From positions 1 to 64,000 of the forward strand of contig NZ_QTNQ01000015.1 of the NCBI RefSeq assembly GCF_018424695.1: DNA of 64,000 nucleotides. The letters run 5' to 3'. Below the pieces are notes generated by a model. That model was not told where the DNA came from, searched no databases, and was given only the letters and a program-made list of their open reading frames with translations. Both the position numbers and the translations under genes were made by a program. Each line of letters opens with the position of its first letter. Position 1 is the stretch's first letter. This document shows, piece by piece, positions 52,346 to 63,895 of this stretch. This stretch comes from Vannielia litorea (GTDB lineage: Bacteria > Pseudomonadota > Alphaproteobacteria > Rhodobacterales > Rhodobacteraceae).

Positions 52346-53101
52346 TCAGCCCAGCGCGGCCTGCACCGGTACCAGCGACTGGCGGCCGGAGGGCGTGACC
52401 AGCGAAACCTCACGGCCTTCTGCCTCGATCACCACGCCCGAGAGCGGGCCGCCGTAGGCCGCCGCGCTGTCGATGTTGAGCCGGTTGCCATAGTGCGTTG
52501 CCGCCGCAACCGGGCTGTGGCCGTGCACGATGAGCCGCCCATGGTCGCGCGGGTCCGACAGGAAGGGCTCGCGAATCCAGACGAGATCATCCTCGGTCTG
52601 GGCGTTGAAGGGCACGCCGGGGCGCACGCCGGCGTGGACGAAGAAAAGGCCGGGCAGCTTGTGGCAGGTCAGCATGGCGTCGAGCAGGGCCACGTGGGCC
52701 TCGGGCACGGCGGCGCGGGCATCATCGTGGATCGCCTCCTTGCCGCGCGCCGGGTCGGTATCCACCCCGTAGCTCTCCAGCGTGCTGCGCCCGCCGATGT
52801 TGTCTTGCAGCCAGTGCAGATCGGGGCGCGACGGGTCACGCAGGCGATCGGGCTCGAGGAAGCGGCGCATCATCCGGTCGTGGTTGCCCTTGAGGATGAC
52901 CCACGGACGGCCATCGGCGAGGCCCTTGGCAAGATAGTCGATGACGCCGCGCGAGTCGGGGCCGCGATCCACCAGATCGCCCACGTGGACCACCACGGCG
53001 TCGGGGTCTTTCACCCGGGCCTTATCCTCCTCGATGAAGGCGTGAACGCTCTTCAGCTTGTCGAGATGACCATGGATATCGCCAATCGCGTAAACGCGCA
53101 T
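52346..53101 (-). CDS. Calcineurin-like metallophosphoesterase, paralogue 2
   Basis: 251 residues from the ATG at 53101. Same motif set as its neighbour: GDIHGH, GDLVDRG, GNHDR and HGHSP. The two proteins open with the identical MRVYAIGDIHGHLD and share the SRPDLHW-type and RLNIDS-AAYGGPLS segments, so they arose by tandem duplication. They differ mainly in the middle (about 100-170), where substrate specificity would lie. GAAGG is about 11 nt upstream of the ATG. It lies downstream of serB-side genes but has no clear operon partner other than the second copy. Confidence 0.9.
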   Translation of the reverse strand: MRVYAIGDIHGHLDKLKSVHAFIEEDKARVKDPDAVVVHVGDLVDRGPDSRGVIDYLAKGLADGRPWVILKGNHDRMMRRFLEPDRLRDPSRPDLHWLQDNIGGRSTLESYGVDTDPARGKEAIHDDARAAVPEAHVALLDAMLTCHKLPGLFFVHAGVRPGVPFNAQTEDDLVWIREPFLSDPRDHGRLIVHGHSPVAAATHYGNRLNIDSAAAYGGPLSGVVIEAEGREVSLVTPSGRQSLVPVQAALG

Positions 53102-53220
53102 ACCGTTTTGACCTTCAACAGAAATACCGGGCGCCAGCATCGCCCTTGCCGCCGGGATAGCATGGCAGCGCGGGGGGTCAACCACCCTTGCGGGAAATTG
53201 CCCGGAGCGATGCACGCAAC

Positions 53221-53252
53221 AAAAAGGGCGGCCCGATTGCGCGGGCCGCCCT
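53221..53252 (-). terminator. Rho-independent terminator of serA
   Basis: On the minus strand GGGCGGCCCG (53251 to 53242) pairs perfectly with CGGGCCGCCC (53235 to 53226) across a 6-nt loop, followed by five T residues (53225 to 53221). It lies 21 bp beyond the serA stop. Confidence 0.92.
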
Positions 53253-53272
53253 GTTGAAAGCTTGTGCTCGCG

Positions 53273-54871
53273 TCAGGAGGCGACGTCGAACTGGAGCGGC
53301 TTGATCGACTGGAACAGCGCCGTGTCAGCCAGCTTCTTCAGCACGTCGTCCGGCACCCGGTCATCGACGTAGAGCAGCGCGATGGCATCCTTGCCCACCG
53401 AGGAGCGGCCGAGGGTGAAGTTGGCGATGTTCACCCCGTTGGTGCCCAGCGTGTTGCCGAGCGTACCAATGATGCCGGGCACATCCTTGTTGGTGGTGTA
53501 GAGCATGTGCGCGCCGATCTCGGCGTCGATGTTGATGCCCTTGATCTGGATGAACCGCGGCTTGCCGTCGGAGAAGACGGTGCCGGCGATGGAGCGCTCA
53601 CGCTTGTCGGTCACCACAGTCACCTTGATGTAGCCGTCGAAAGCGCCGGACTTGTCCTGGTTGGTGGTGGAGATCTTCACGCCGCGCTCCTTGGCAATGA
53701 CCGGCGCGGAGACGAGGTTCACATCCGGGTTGGCCTTTTTCATGATGCCAGCCACCACCGAGCAGTTCAGCGCGGGCAGGTTCATCTTGGAGACGACACC
53801 GTCGTAGAGGATGTTGATGGCCTTGATCGGCTCGTCGGTCATTTGCCCGATGAAGCTGCCGAGGTGGTCGGCAAGCTTGACCCAGGGGCCCATGACCTTG
53901 GCCTCTTCGGCGGTCATCGAGGGCATGTTGAGCGCGTTTTCCACCGCCCCGTCGAGCAGGTAGTTCGACATTTGCTCGGCGACTTGCAGCGCAACGTTTT
54001 CCTGCGCTTCCGAGGTGGAAGCCCCGAGGTGAGGGGTGCAGACGACGTTGGGCAGGCCAAAGAGCACGTTCTCGGTGGCGGGCTCTTCGGCGAAGACGTC
54101 GAAGGCCGCCCCGGCGACGTGGCCGGATTTCAGCAGCTCGGCCAGCGCGGCCTCATCCACGAGGCCACCACGGGCGCAGTTGATGATGCGCACGCCCTTC
54201 TTGGTTTTGGCGAGGTTCTCGGCAGAGAGGATGTTGCGGGTCTGGTCGGTGAGCGGCACGTGCAGGGTGATGAAATCGGCCTTGGCGAGCAGCTCGTCGA
54301 TCTCCACCTTGGTCACGCCCATCTTGTCGGCCTTCTCCTGGGAGAGGAACGGATCGTAAGCCAGCACCTTCATGTGCAGGCCACGGGCGCGGTCGCAGAC
54401 GATGCCGCCGATGTTGCCCGCGCCGATCACGCCGAGCGTCTTGCCGGTCAGCTCAACGCCCATGAACTTGCTCTTCTCCCACTTGCCCGCATGGGTGGAT
54501 TGCGAGGCTTCAGGCAGCTGGCGAGCCACGGCGAACATCAGCGCGATGGCGTGCTCGGCGGTGGTGATCATGTTGCCAAAGGGCGTGTTCATCACGATCA
54601 CGCCTTTCTTGGAGGCGGCTTCCTTGTCGACATTGTCGGTGCCGATCCCGGCGCGGCCTACGACCTTGAGGTTGGTGGCGTGCTCCAGCAGCTTGGCCGT
54701 CACCTTGGTGGCGGAGCGGATGGCGAGGCCGTCATACTGGCCGATCACCTCGGCGAGCTTTTCCTTGTCTTTGCCCAGCTCGGGCATGAAATCTACCTCG
54801 ATGCCACGGTCGCGGAAAATCTGGACGGCGGTTTCCGAGAGTTTGTCGGAGACGAGAACTTTGGGGGCCAT
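53273..54871 (-). CDS. serA: D-3-phosphoglycerate dehydrogenase
   Basis: 532 residues, the long type I form. It oxidises 3-phosphoglycerate to 3-phosphohydroxypyruvate, the first step of serine synthesis. The domains are substrate-binding (split), NAD-binding with LGVIGAGNIGGIV, and the catalytic His in CTPHLGASTSEA. An intervening ASB domain and a C-terminal ACT domain (about 460-530) follow, through which serine may inhibit. The gene lies 72 bp downstream of serC on the same strand and is closed by a strong terminator, so serCA is probably one operon. Confidence 0.96.
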   Translation of the reverse strand: MAPKVLVSDKLSETAVQIFRDRGIEVDFMPELGKDKEKLAEVIGQYDGLAIRSATKVTAKLLEHATNLKVVGRAGIGTDNVDKEAASKKGVIVMNTPFGNMITTAEHAIALMFAVARQLPEASQSTHAGKWEKSKFMGVELTGKTLGVIGAGNIGGIVCDRARGLHMKVLAYDPFLSQEKADKMGVTKVEIDELLAKADFITLHVPLTDQTRNILSAENLAKTKKGVRIINCARGGLVDEAALAELLKSGHVAGAAFDVFAEEPATENVLFGLPNVVCTPHLGASTSEAQENVALQVAEQMSNYLLDGAVENALNMPSMTAEEAKVMGPWVKLADHLGSFIGQMTDEPIKAINILYDGVVSKMNLPALNCSVVAGIMKKANPDVNLVSAPVIAKERGVKISTTNQDKSGAFDGYIKVTVVTDKRERSIAGTVFSDGKPRFIQIKGINIDAEIGAHMLYTTNKDVPGIIGTLGNTLGTNGVNIANFTLGRSSVGKDAIALLYVDDRVPDDVLKKLADTALFQSIKPLQFDVAS

Positions 54872-54920
54872 TTTGTTGGTCCTTGGATATGGGGGAACGG
54901 TTGGGGCCGACGAGGGCCCC

Positions 54921-54939
54921 GAATTTTCGTAGGAAATTC
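54921..54939. repeat. TTTTCGTACGAAAA palindrome, degenerate copy
   Basis: GAATTTTCGTAGGAAATTC keeps most of the palindrome with one base changed and one lost in the right arm. It lies between serC and serA, close to the serC stop, and is followed by GTGGTC, the same right flank as the copies at 27848 and 32959. Confidence 0.5.
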
Positions 54940-54943
54940 GTGG

Positions 54944-56098
54944 TCAGGCGGTTTCGGCCAGCGCCTCGATTTCAGCTTCGAAGGCCCATTCGAGCCAAGG
55001 CAGCATCGCTTCGATATCGGAGGTTTCCACCGTGCCACCGCACCAGATGCGCAGGCCCGGAGGGGCATCGCGGTAGGCGCCGACGTCGAGCGCCACGTTC
55101 TCGTCGGCCAGCCGTTTGGCGACGGATTTGGCGAATGCGGCGCCGTCGGTGATGCGGGCATCAGTGAACTTGAGGCAGACGGAAGTGTTGGAGCGCGTGG
55201 CCGGGTCGGTGGCGAGGTTGGCGATCCAGTCGCGGCTTTCGCAGAAGTCGAAGATCGCGTGCGCGTTGGCGTCGGCGCGGGCGATGAGGCCCTCAAGCCC
55301 GCCCACGGATTTGGCCCAGTCGAGCGCAACGAGGTAGTCCTCGACCGCCAGCATGGAGGGGGTGTTGATGGTTTCGCCCCGGAAGACGCCGTCGATCAGC
55401 TTGCCGCCCTTGGTGAGGCGGAAGATCTTGGGCAGCGGCCAGGCTGGGGTGTAGCTTTCCAGCCGTTCGACGGCGCGGGGGCTGAGCACCAGCATCCCGT
55501 GGGCCGCCTCGCCGCCCAGCACCTTCTGCCAGGAGAAGGTGGTGACATCGAGCTTGTCCCAGGGCAGGTCCATCGCGAAGGCGGCCGAGGTGGCGTCGCA
55601 GATGGTGAGGCCTTCCCGGTCAACCGGGATTGCATCGCCGTTGGGCAGGCGGACGCCGGAGGTGGTGCCGTTCCAGGTGAAGGTGACATCGGTGTTGAAA
55701 TCGACCTCGGCGAAATCGACGATCTCGCCGTAGTCGGCGGTCTTCACCTCGGCGTCGATCTTGAGCTGCTTTACAACATCGGTGACCCAGCCCGCGCCGA
55801 AGCTTTCCCAGGCCAGCATGGTGGCTTTGCGTTCGCCGAGCAGGTTCCACATGGCCATTTCAACCGCTCCGGTGTCGGAGGCGGGCACGATGCCGATGCG
55901 GTAGTCGGCGGGGATGCCGAGGATCTCGCGGGTGGTTTCGATCGCGGCCTTCAGCTTGTCCTTGCCAATGGCGGCACGGTGCGACCGACCGAGGGCGGCG
56001 TCGGAGAGCTTGTCGAGCGTGAAGGTGGGAATCTTGGCACAGGGGCCGGAAGAGAAGCGCGGATTGGCCGGGCGCGCTGCCGGAGCTTTGATAGCCAT
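54944..56098 (-). CDS. serC: Phosphoserine aminotransferase
   Basis: 384 residues. A PLP-dependent class V aminotransferase that makes O-phosphoserine from phosphohydroxypyruvate and glutamate, and also serves pyridoxal phosphate synthesis. The PLP lysine is Lys192 in [13 protein letters not shown]. The N-terminal [12 protein letters not shown] and the FGAGWVTDV segment mark the alphaproteobacterial SerC type. The ATG at 56098 is preceded by TAAGGAT and a conserved-looking leader hairpin. It heads the serC-serA pair. Confidence 0.95.
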   Translation of the reverse strand: MAIKAPAARPANPRFSSGPCAKIPTFTLDKLSDAALGRSHRAAIGKDKLKAAIETTREILGIPADYRIGIVPASDTGAVEMAMWNLLGERKATMLAWESFGAGWVTDVVKQLKIDAEVKTADYGEIVDFAEVDFNTDVTFTWNGTTSGVRLPNGDAIPVDREGLTICDATSAAFAMDLPWDKLDVTTFSWQKVLGGEAAHGMLVLSPRAVERLESYTPAWPLPKIFRLTKGGKLIDGVFRGETINTPSMLAVEDYLVALDWAKSVGGLEGLIARADANAHAIFDFCESRDWIANLATDPATRSNTSVCLKFTDARITDGAAFAKSVAKRLADENVALDVGAYRDAPPGLRIWCGGTVETSDIEAMLPWLEWAFEAEIEALAETA

Positions 56099-56154
56099 TG
56101 CTGGTATCCTTACAGATATATGCCTCTCGTTGGGGAGAGGTGTCCCACCGCCGC
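56099..56154 (-). ncRNA. serC leader RNA element
   Basis: On the minus strand ACACCTCTCCCCAACGAGAG leads into GGCATATATCTGTAAGGATAC and then the serC ATG. CCTCTC pairs with GAGAGG (56140-56135 with 56128-56123). The layout agrees with the published serC RNA motif, found upstream of serC in alphaproteobacteria, with the ribosome site UAAGGAU just after the hairpin. It is probably a cis-regulatory leader; the ligand, if any, is unknown. The match was made from memory, not by a covariance search. Confidence 0.6.
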
Positions 56155-56182
56155 AGTTAGAGGGGCGCGGGCGGGTCTGCAA
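56155..56182 (-). promoter_or_regulatory. Candidate sigma-70 promoter of serCA
   Basis: On the minus strand TTGCAG (56182 to 56177) and CTAACT (56160 to 56155) are 16 bp apart. Transcription would begin just ahead of the serC leader hairpin. The -10 match is weak. Confidence 0.4.
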
Positions 56183-56254
56183 GCGGGAAAATGGGCCGGA
56201 TGCGACCAAAGGGTGGGCAAAAGCGGCGGCGGGCGTTCCGATCGGAAACAGGGG

Positions 56255-58191
<1,937 letters not shown>

Positions 58192-58237
58192 TCGCGAGGG
58201 CGATGAAAGGGCAGCGCCCTTAAAGAGCCTGCACCGA

Positions 58238-58271
58238 GCGGGCTCGTCCGTCCTTCGAGACGTCCTCGCCC
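58238..58271. repeat. Dispersed 34-nt repeat, copy 2
   Basis: Matches 29 of 34 positions of the copy at 4652-4685. It lies between the convergent ends of serB and the asparaginase gene, next to a short AAGGGC/GCCCTT hairpin at 58207-58221. Confidence 0.5.
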
Positions 58272-58275
58272 ACGG

Positions 58276-59241
58276 TCAGAACGCCGGACGCACCTCGCCG
58301 ACCTCGATCTTGCGGCGGTTCAGCAGCGGGCCCCAGCGCTTGAGCACCGCCGGGTCGTCGCGCTCCAGCACGCCGTATTTCACCAGCAGCGCCGCCATGG
58401 CGCATTCCGCGGCCCGTGTGGTGCCATCGGCCACCTTCAGGGCGATGCCAAGCCCCTGCCCCGGCAGCATGGCGGTGAAATAGCCCTCGGCCCCGGTCTT
58501 GACCACTGCCTTGCCGCGCGCTGCGCGCATCAGCTCGGTGCAGGCCCGCCCCTCGCCCGCCACCAACTCAGGGTGTGCCATCATCGCGTCGCGCAGCTGG
58601 GCCTCGGCAGTGCCTTCCTGCGCGGTGGCGAACTTCGCCATGGCGCGGGCCATCGCCGTCACCGAGCTGCGGAAGTTGGGGGCCGAGCAGCCGTCGATCC
58701 CGTGGCCTGAGGTGGCCTCGTCGCAGATGTCTTCCCAGGCGTCATGCGCAGCCTGCTGCACCGGGTGATCCAGCTCGTGATACTCCGGCCCGGCCCCGAG
58801 GTGGGCGCAAAGGGTCAGGAAGCCCGCATGCTTGCCCGAGCAGTTGTTGTGCATCTGACAGGGTGGCTCATCCGACTTGATGAGACCCTCCCGCGCCGGA
58901 CGGTCATCGGGCATCTGGGGGCCACAGCGCAAGTCGGCCTCGCCGAGATCGAGCGCCGCGAGCCATCGGGCCACGGGGCGGGTGTGGATCAGCGCGCCGT
59001 TGTGGGAGGCGCAGGCGAGCGCGAGCTGTTCGCTGCCAAGGCTCCTGTCGGCTGCCGCGCCCGAGCGCACCAGCGGAAGCGCCTGGATCATCTTGGCCGC
59101 CGAGCGGGGATAGGCCGGCAGCCCGGGCGCGCCGCGCCCGTCCACCAGTTCGCCCGCCGTATTCACCACCGCGATATGGCCGAGGTGAACAGATTCCACC
59201 TCTCCACCACGTGTTACCTCAACCAGCAGCTCTGCCTGCAT
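58276..59241 (-). CDS. Asparaginase-II family protein (AnsA-type L-asparaginase)
   Basis: 321 residues of the Asparaginase_II family (Rhizobium etli type), unrelated to E. coli AnsB. The signature HNNCSGKHAGF is present. It is followed by YHELDHPVQ, GIDGCSAPNF and GEGRACTELMRA, and the late KTGAEGYFTAMLP segment. The family includes enzymes that hydrolyse asparagine to aspartate and ammonia, although many members are uncharacterised. It is a single gene, divergent from the IalB-family gene. The ATG at 59241 opens the conserved N-terminus. Confidence 0.88.
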   Translation of the reverse strand: MQAELLVEVTRGGEVESVHLGHIAVVNTAGELVDGRGAPGLPAYPRSAAKMIQALPLVRSGAAADRSLGSEQLALACASHNGALIHTRPVARWLAALDLGEADLRCGPQMPDDRPAREGLIKSDEPPCQMHNNCSGKHAGFLTLCAHLGAGPEYHELDHPVQQAAHDAWEDICDEATSGHGIDGCSAPNFRSSVTAMARAMAKFATAQEGTAEAQLRDAMMAHPELVAGEGRACTELMRAARGKAVVKTGAEGYFTAMLPGQGLGIALKVADGTTRAAECAMAALLVKYGVLERDDPAVLKRWGPLLNRRKIEVGEVRPAF

Positions 59242-59399
59242 GCCTCACCTCTCCGGAATGTCAGCGAAATTCTGCCAATTGGGCTTTCGCAGTTGCCGAA
59301 AATCACGTTACATTGAGGGCGAGCAAGTTGAAAAGACATTCGCCACCTGCAAGGAAAGGCGAAGGCTTGAGGCAGAGGCAGCTGGAGGCTGTGGGACAC

Positions 59400-59924
59400 A
59401 TGAAAAACCGGGTTATGGCTGGCCTCCTGGCCAGTGTGATTGCAATGGGCGCGAGCGCAGGCCTTGCGCAGGAAAGCGACAACCGTGTTGCGGCGAAGAC
59501 CGACTGGTCGGTGTTTGTCGAGGACGACCCCAAGGAATGCTGGGCGGTTTCGGCCCCCAAGGAGACGGTGAACACACGCGATGGACGTGTCGTGGCGGTG
59601 CGCCGCAGCGACATTCTGCTCTTCGTCACCTTCCGGCCCGGCAGCGGCGCCGGAGAGGTCAGCTTTACCGGCGGCTACCCCTTTGCGGGCGGCTCGACGG
59701 TGACGCTCGACATCGGCGGCACGCAGTTCGAGCTTTTCACCGAGGGTGAGTGGGCCTGGTCGGCCAGCCCGCAGGACGATGCACGCATCCTGACCGCCAT
59801 GAAGCGCGGCGCCGACGCCAAGCTGACAGCCCGCTCCAGCCGGGGCACCCGCACCGAAGACAGCTTTTCGCTGCTCGGCCTGACAGCAGCAGTGGAAGAG
59901 GCGCAGAACCGCTGCGGCGGTTGA
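59400..59924 (+). CDS. Invasion-associated locus B (IalB) family periplasmic protein
   Basis: 174 residues from the ATG at 59400. A cleavable signal peptide (about 1-24, ending GLAQES) precedes the IalB domain with the features TDWSVFVEDDPKECWAVSAP and FTGGYPFAGGSTVTLDIGG. A conserved Cys lies near the start and another at the C-terminus (QNRCGG) and may form a disulfide. The family was named from Bartonella but is common in free-living alphaproteobacteria, so a role in invasion is not implied. It lies 59 bp upstream of a small membrane protein gene on the same strand. Confidence 0.85.
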   Translation: MKNRVMAGLLASVIAMGASAGLAQESDNRVAAKTDWSVFVEDDPKECWAVSAPKETVNTRDGRVVAVRRSDILLFVTFRPGSGAGEVSFTGGYPFAGGSTVTLDIGGTQFELFTEGEWAWSASPQDDARILTAMKRGADAKLTARSSRGTRTEDSFSLLGLTAAVEEAQNRCGG

Positions 59925-59983
59925 TCGGCGCGCAGGTTTCGGCTTAGGCTTCTCGCAGTAATTTTCTGTGCGGAGTCATTGTC

Positions 59984-60511
59984 TTGCCTTTCATTCTCGG
60001 AGCCATCGCGCTGCTGGGCGCAGCCTACATGTGGTATATTCGCGCCAAGGGCGCCGCCGACATGGCCGGCGAGTTGATGAATGCGGCGGGCGATGTGCGC
60101 TCCGCCGCGCGGCGCTTCGGGTACAAGCTGCGCAAGCGCGAGCACCCGGTGGATGGCATCGACGAGCCGGTGGTAGCTGCCGCCGGGATTGCCGAGGCCT
60201 TCATCTCGCTGGATGACCTGCCGACGCGCGGTCAGCGGCTGGGGATATTGCAGGGGCTTCAGAAATCCTACCGGGTGAACCTGAACGGCGCCGAAGAGGC
60301 TGCCGTGCTGGGGCGCTGGCTGGTGGGCCAGTGCGGCTCGGCGGATGCTGCGATCAGCCGGATCGTGAAGAAGCTGGTTTCGATGGGCGGGCAGCGCGAG
60401 GTGCAGCCGCTGATGGAGGTGCTGAACAGCGCCGCCAGTGCCGAGGGCGGCAGCCTCGGGCCACGCCAGCAGCACGCGCTCGCCGAGATCTCGCGCCGCT
60501 TCGGGCTGTAA
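59984..60511 (+). CDS. Membrane-anchored TerB-like protein of unknown function
   Basis: 175 residues from a TTG with CGGAG 8 nt upstream. A short N-terminal membrane helix (about 3-20) is followed by a cytoplasmic helical domain of about 140 residues that resembles TerB-like folds in its helix spacing, and ends SRRFGL. The match is by general pattern, not by a diagnostic motif. A DnaJ domain, as in DjlA, is absent. It is on the same strand as the IalB gene and rlmN, 69 bp before the latter. Confidence 0.7.
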   Translation: MPFILGAIALLGAAYMWYIRAKGAADMAGELMNAAGDVRSAARRFGYKLRKREHPVDGIDEPVVAAAGIAEAFISLDDLPTRGQRLGILQGLQKSYRVNLNGAEEAAVLGRWLVGQCGSADAAISRIVKKLVSMGGQREVQPLMEVLNSAASAEGGSLGPRQQHALAEISRRFGL

Positions 60512-60580
60512 GAAATCCTTTGCAATAAGGGTCTGCCCGCCCTATGTGCACGGTTTGAACCCGAACCCTGGAGACCCGCC

Positions 60581-61768
<1,188 letters not shown>

Positions 61769-61814
61769 GCCCGCCTTAATCTGGCATTAACCAGAATCGC
61801 GACAGGCTGCGCAG

Positions 61815-62300
61815 ATGCAGCGGATTTCTTTTCAGGTACCCCTCGATGATCTGTCGGCCCTCATGGAGGTGTCGCAGAAACTTGACATCTCGGTTGGGCA
61901 GGTGCTGCGCAGCGCGGTAAAACACGAACTGCGCCGCCGCCACACAACTGCGAAGAGGACCGAAAGGGCCGATGAGCAGCTCCTCGCGCGCCTTCGCGCA
62001 CTCCTCGCAGCGCCACTTGCCGAGACGACGAACTGGGCCGAGTTCAACCGCGCGCTTGAGGCGTATGGATACGAGGCGCGCGCCTCCGGAGGAGGGCTTG
62101 CGCTCTATCACCGGGACGCGGGAGCCAAGATCTGCAAGTTCTCGGAGCTGGGCTTTTCCTACGCTGGGCTTGTCCGCCTCTATGGTGCCGCGTTTCCCAA
62201 CCACCCCCAGCAGAAGCTGGCAGAGCGTTACCTTGGGCAATCGATGGAGGTGATCGAGCCCTTCGGTCCTACCGGCACCCGTCCTCGGCCCAGAGCTTGA
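61815..62300 (+). CDS. Ribbon-helix-helix-like protein of unknown function
   Basis: 161 residues. The N-terminus (RISFQVPLDDLSALMEVSQKL) looks like a strand followed by two helices, as in ribbon-helix-helix DNA-binding proteins. The C-terminal part (about 70-140, WAEFNRALEAYGYEARASGG and on to FSELGFSYAGLVRLYG) resembles the small domain found at the end of some plasmid relaxases. Function is unknown and the resemblance is weak. Its last 32 bp overlap the convergent gene at 62269. Confidence 0.7.
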   Translation: MQRISFQVPLDDLSALMEVSQKLDISVGQVLRSAVKHELRRRHTTAKRTERADEQLLARLRALLAAPLAETTNWAEFNRALEAYGYEARASGGGLALYHRDAGAKICKFSELGFSYAGLVRLYGAAFPNHPQQKLAERYLGQSMEVIEPFGPTGTRPRPRA

Positions 62301-62715
62301 GGTTGGCTTTGAAGGTGCCGCCCAGCGGGTGCTCCTTGGCAAGGTTGTCGGCAAAGTCGGGGTTGAGATAGTTCGTCGCCTGCTCGCAGATGCGCTCGCG
62401 CGTCCACTCGTGGCAATTGGTGCAGGTCTGCCCCTTCCAGATTTCCTCGGGCAAACCCTCAAGCGGCGGAAACAGCGGCGAATTCTCGGTGAACACCTCT
62501 TCGATGGTCTTGCCGCGGATCTCTGGAACTCCACCGATCAAAGGCGCGCCCCAGCGCACCGGGCCCACGGGCGTATCCGGCCCTTCGACGCCTCCATCCT
62601 CCTCCACGTCGAGGATGATGACAGCCGGATCCCCGGCCTCTTGCGCCCCCGTGACAGTGGCCCCGAGCAGGGCAACAATCAGCCCGATCACGAGACCTGC
62701 ACGATTTTCTTTCAT
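62269..62715 (-). CDS. Secreted protein with a single CxxCH heme-type motif
   Basis: 148 residues. An N-terminal signal peptide (about 1-24, ending VTGAQEAG) is followed by a Pro/Gly-rich middle and CTNCHEW at about 97-103, a c-type heme motif. A second Cys pair (ERICEQ and DGCR) may form a disulfide. No downstream Met ligand in a classic cytochrome c context is visible, so heme binding is possible but not certain. It is divergent from the YceI-OmpA gene and overlaps the gene at 61815 by 32 bp. Confidence 0.78.
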   Translation of the reverse strand: MKENRAGLVIGLIVALLGATVTGAQEAGDPAVIILDVEEDGGVEGPDTPVGPVRWGAPLIGGVPEIRGKTIEEVFTENSPLFPPLEGLPEEIWKGQTCTNCHEWTRERICEQATNYLNPDFADNLAKEHPLGGTFKANLKLWAEDGCR

Positions 62716-62851
62716 TCTGCCCGCCTGTTGCGCTTAGTATGGCGACGCTAGCAACAGTTCCGCCTTCGGGCAATTCTTGTTCCCAATTGAACCGCCCGCT
62801 GGGCGGCATTTGCAACAGACACATTCAAGCTCTCAACCCAGGGAGGTTTCC

Positions 62852-63895
62852 ATGATACGCCGCATCGCCCTTTTTCTGGCGCTCGCATTCCACATCGCCC
62901 AGCCCGCCAACGCCCAGGGCGCGCTCGAGCCGGGCTGGCTGCTGGATGGGGAGGCCTCCAACCTGCGCTTCCAGTCGATCAAGAAGGAAGTGGTTTCGGA
63001 ATCCAGTGATTTCGCCACATTCACCGGCGAGATCTTCCCCAATGGCAAGGCCGAAATTCGTGTTGTGCTGGAGAGCGTGGACACCAAGGTGGACCTGCGC
63101 AACGTGCGGATGCGCTTCCTGTTCTTCGAGACCTTCAAGTTCCCCGAAGCCATCGTGCTGGCCAATGTCACTTCCGACATGATCGCGGACTTGGAGCGCA
63201 ACCGCCGCGCCACCTTCTCCCTCCCCTTCTCGCTGGACCTGCACGGGGTGAAGAAGACCCTCGTGGCCGAGGTCGTCGCCACGCTTCTGAGCGATGATCG
63301 CATCTCGGTGGCCACCGCACGGCCTGTTGCGATCTCGGTGGAGGAATTCGGGCTGATGGATAACCTCGCAAAGCTCGAGGAGGCGGCGAAGGTGGATGTC
63401 GTGCCTTCTGCCACCGTGACCTTTGATTTCCTCTTCGACCGCCGCGGCACCGGGGGCGCCCCGCTTGCGGGCGAGGAAGACGGACAGATGGCGGCGACCG
63501 ACGCCACCGTGGACGAGAAGTTCGACACGGAGGGCTGCACCGGGCGTTTTGAAATCCTCTCGCGCACCGGAAACATCTACTTTGCCTCAGGGTCGGCGCG
63601 GCTCACCGACGAGTCCGAGCCGCTGCTCCAGGAGTTGCTCGATATCACCAGCCGCTGCCCCGGGATCGAGGTGGAGGTGGCCGGCCACACCGACAGCGTG
63701 GGCGCTGCCGAATACAACCAGCGGCTCTCGGAGCGGCGGGCGAAATCGGTGGCCGACTACCTGATCCGCAATGGCATCGCGCCCGAACGGCTGACTGCGA
63801 AAGGCTACGGCGAGGCCCAGCCGGTGGCCTCGAATGATACTGCAGAGGGCAAGGGCAAGAACCGCCGGATCGAGTTTTTGCCGCGCACCAACTAG
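62852..63895 (+). CDS. YceI-like domain fused to an OmpA peptidoglycan-binding domain
   Basis: 347 residues from the ATG at 62852 (GGGAGG 5 nt upstream). A signal peptide (about 1-21) is followed by a YceI-like lipocalin domain (about 25-200) with SNLRFQSIKKEVVSESSDF and FSLPFSLDLHGVKKTL. A Cys-containing linker leads to an OmpA C-terminal domain (about 235-345) with IYFASGSARLTDESEPLL and the diaminopimelate-binding GHTDSVGAAEYNQRLSERRA. The YceI fold binds isoprenoid chains. The fusion would hold such a carrier at the cell wall. It is not an outer-membrane barrel. Confidence 0.88.
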   Translation: MIRRIALFLALAFHIAQPANAQGALEPGWLLDGEASNLRFQSIKKEVVSESSDFATFTGEIFPNGKAEIRVVLESVDTKVDLRNVRMRFLFFETFKFPEAIVLANVTSDMIADLERNRRATFSLPFSLDLHGVKKTLVAEVVATLLSDDRISVATARPVAISVEEFGLMDNLAKLEEAAKVDVVPSATVTFDFLFDRRGTGGAPLAGEEDGQMAATDATVDEKFDTEGCTGRFEILSRTGNIYFASGSARLTDESEPLLQELLDITSRCPGIEVEVAGHTDSVGAAEYNQRLSERRAKSVADYLIRNGIAPERLTAKGYGEAQPVASNDTAEGKGKNRRIEFLPRTN

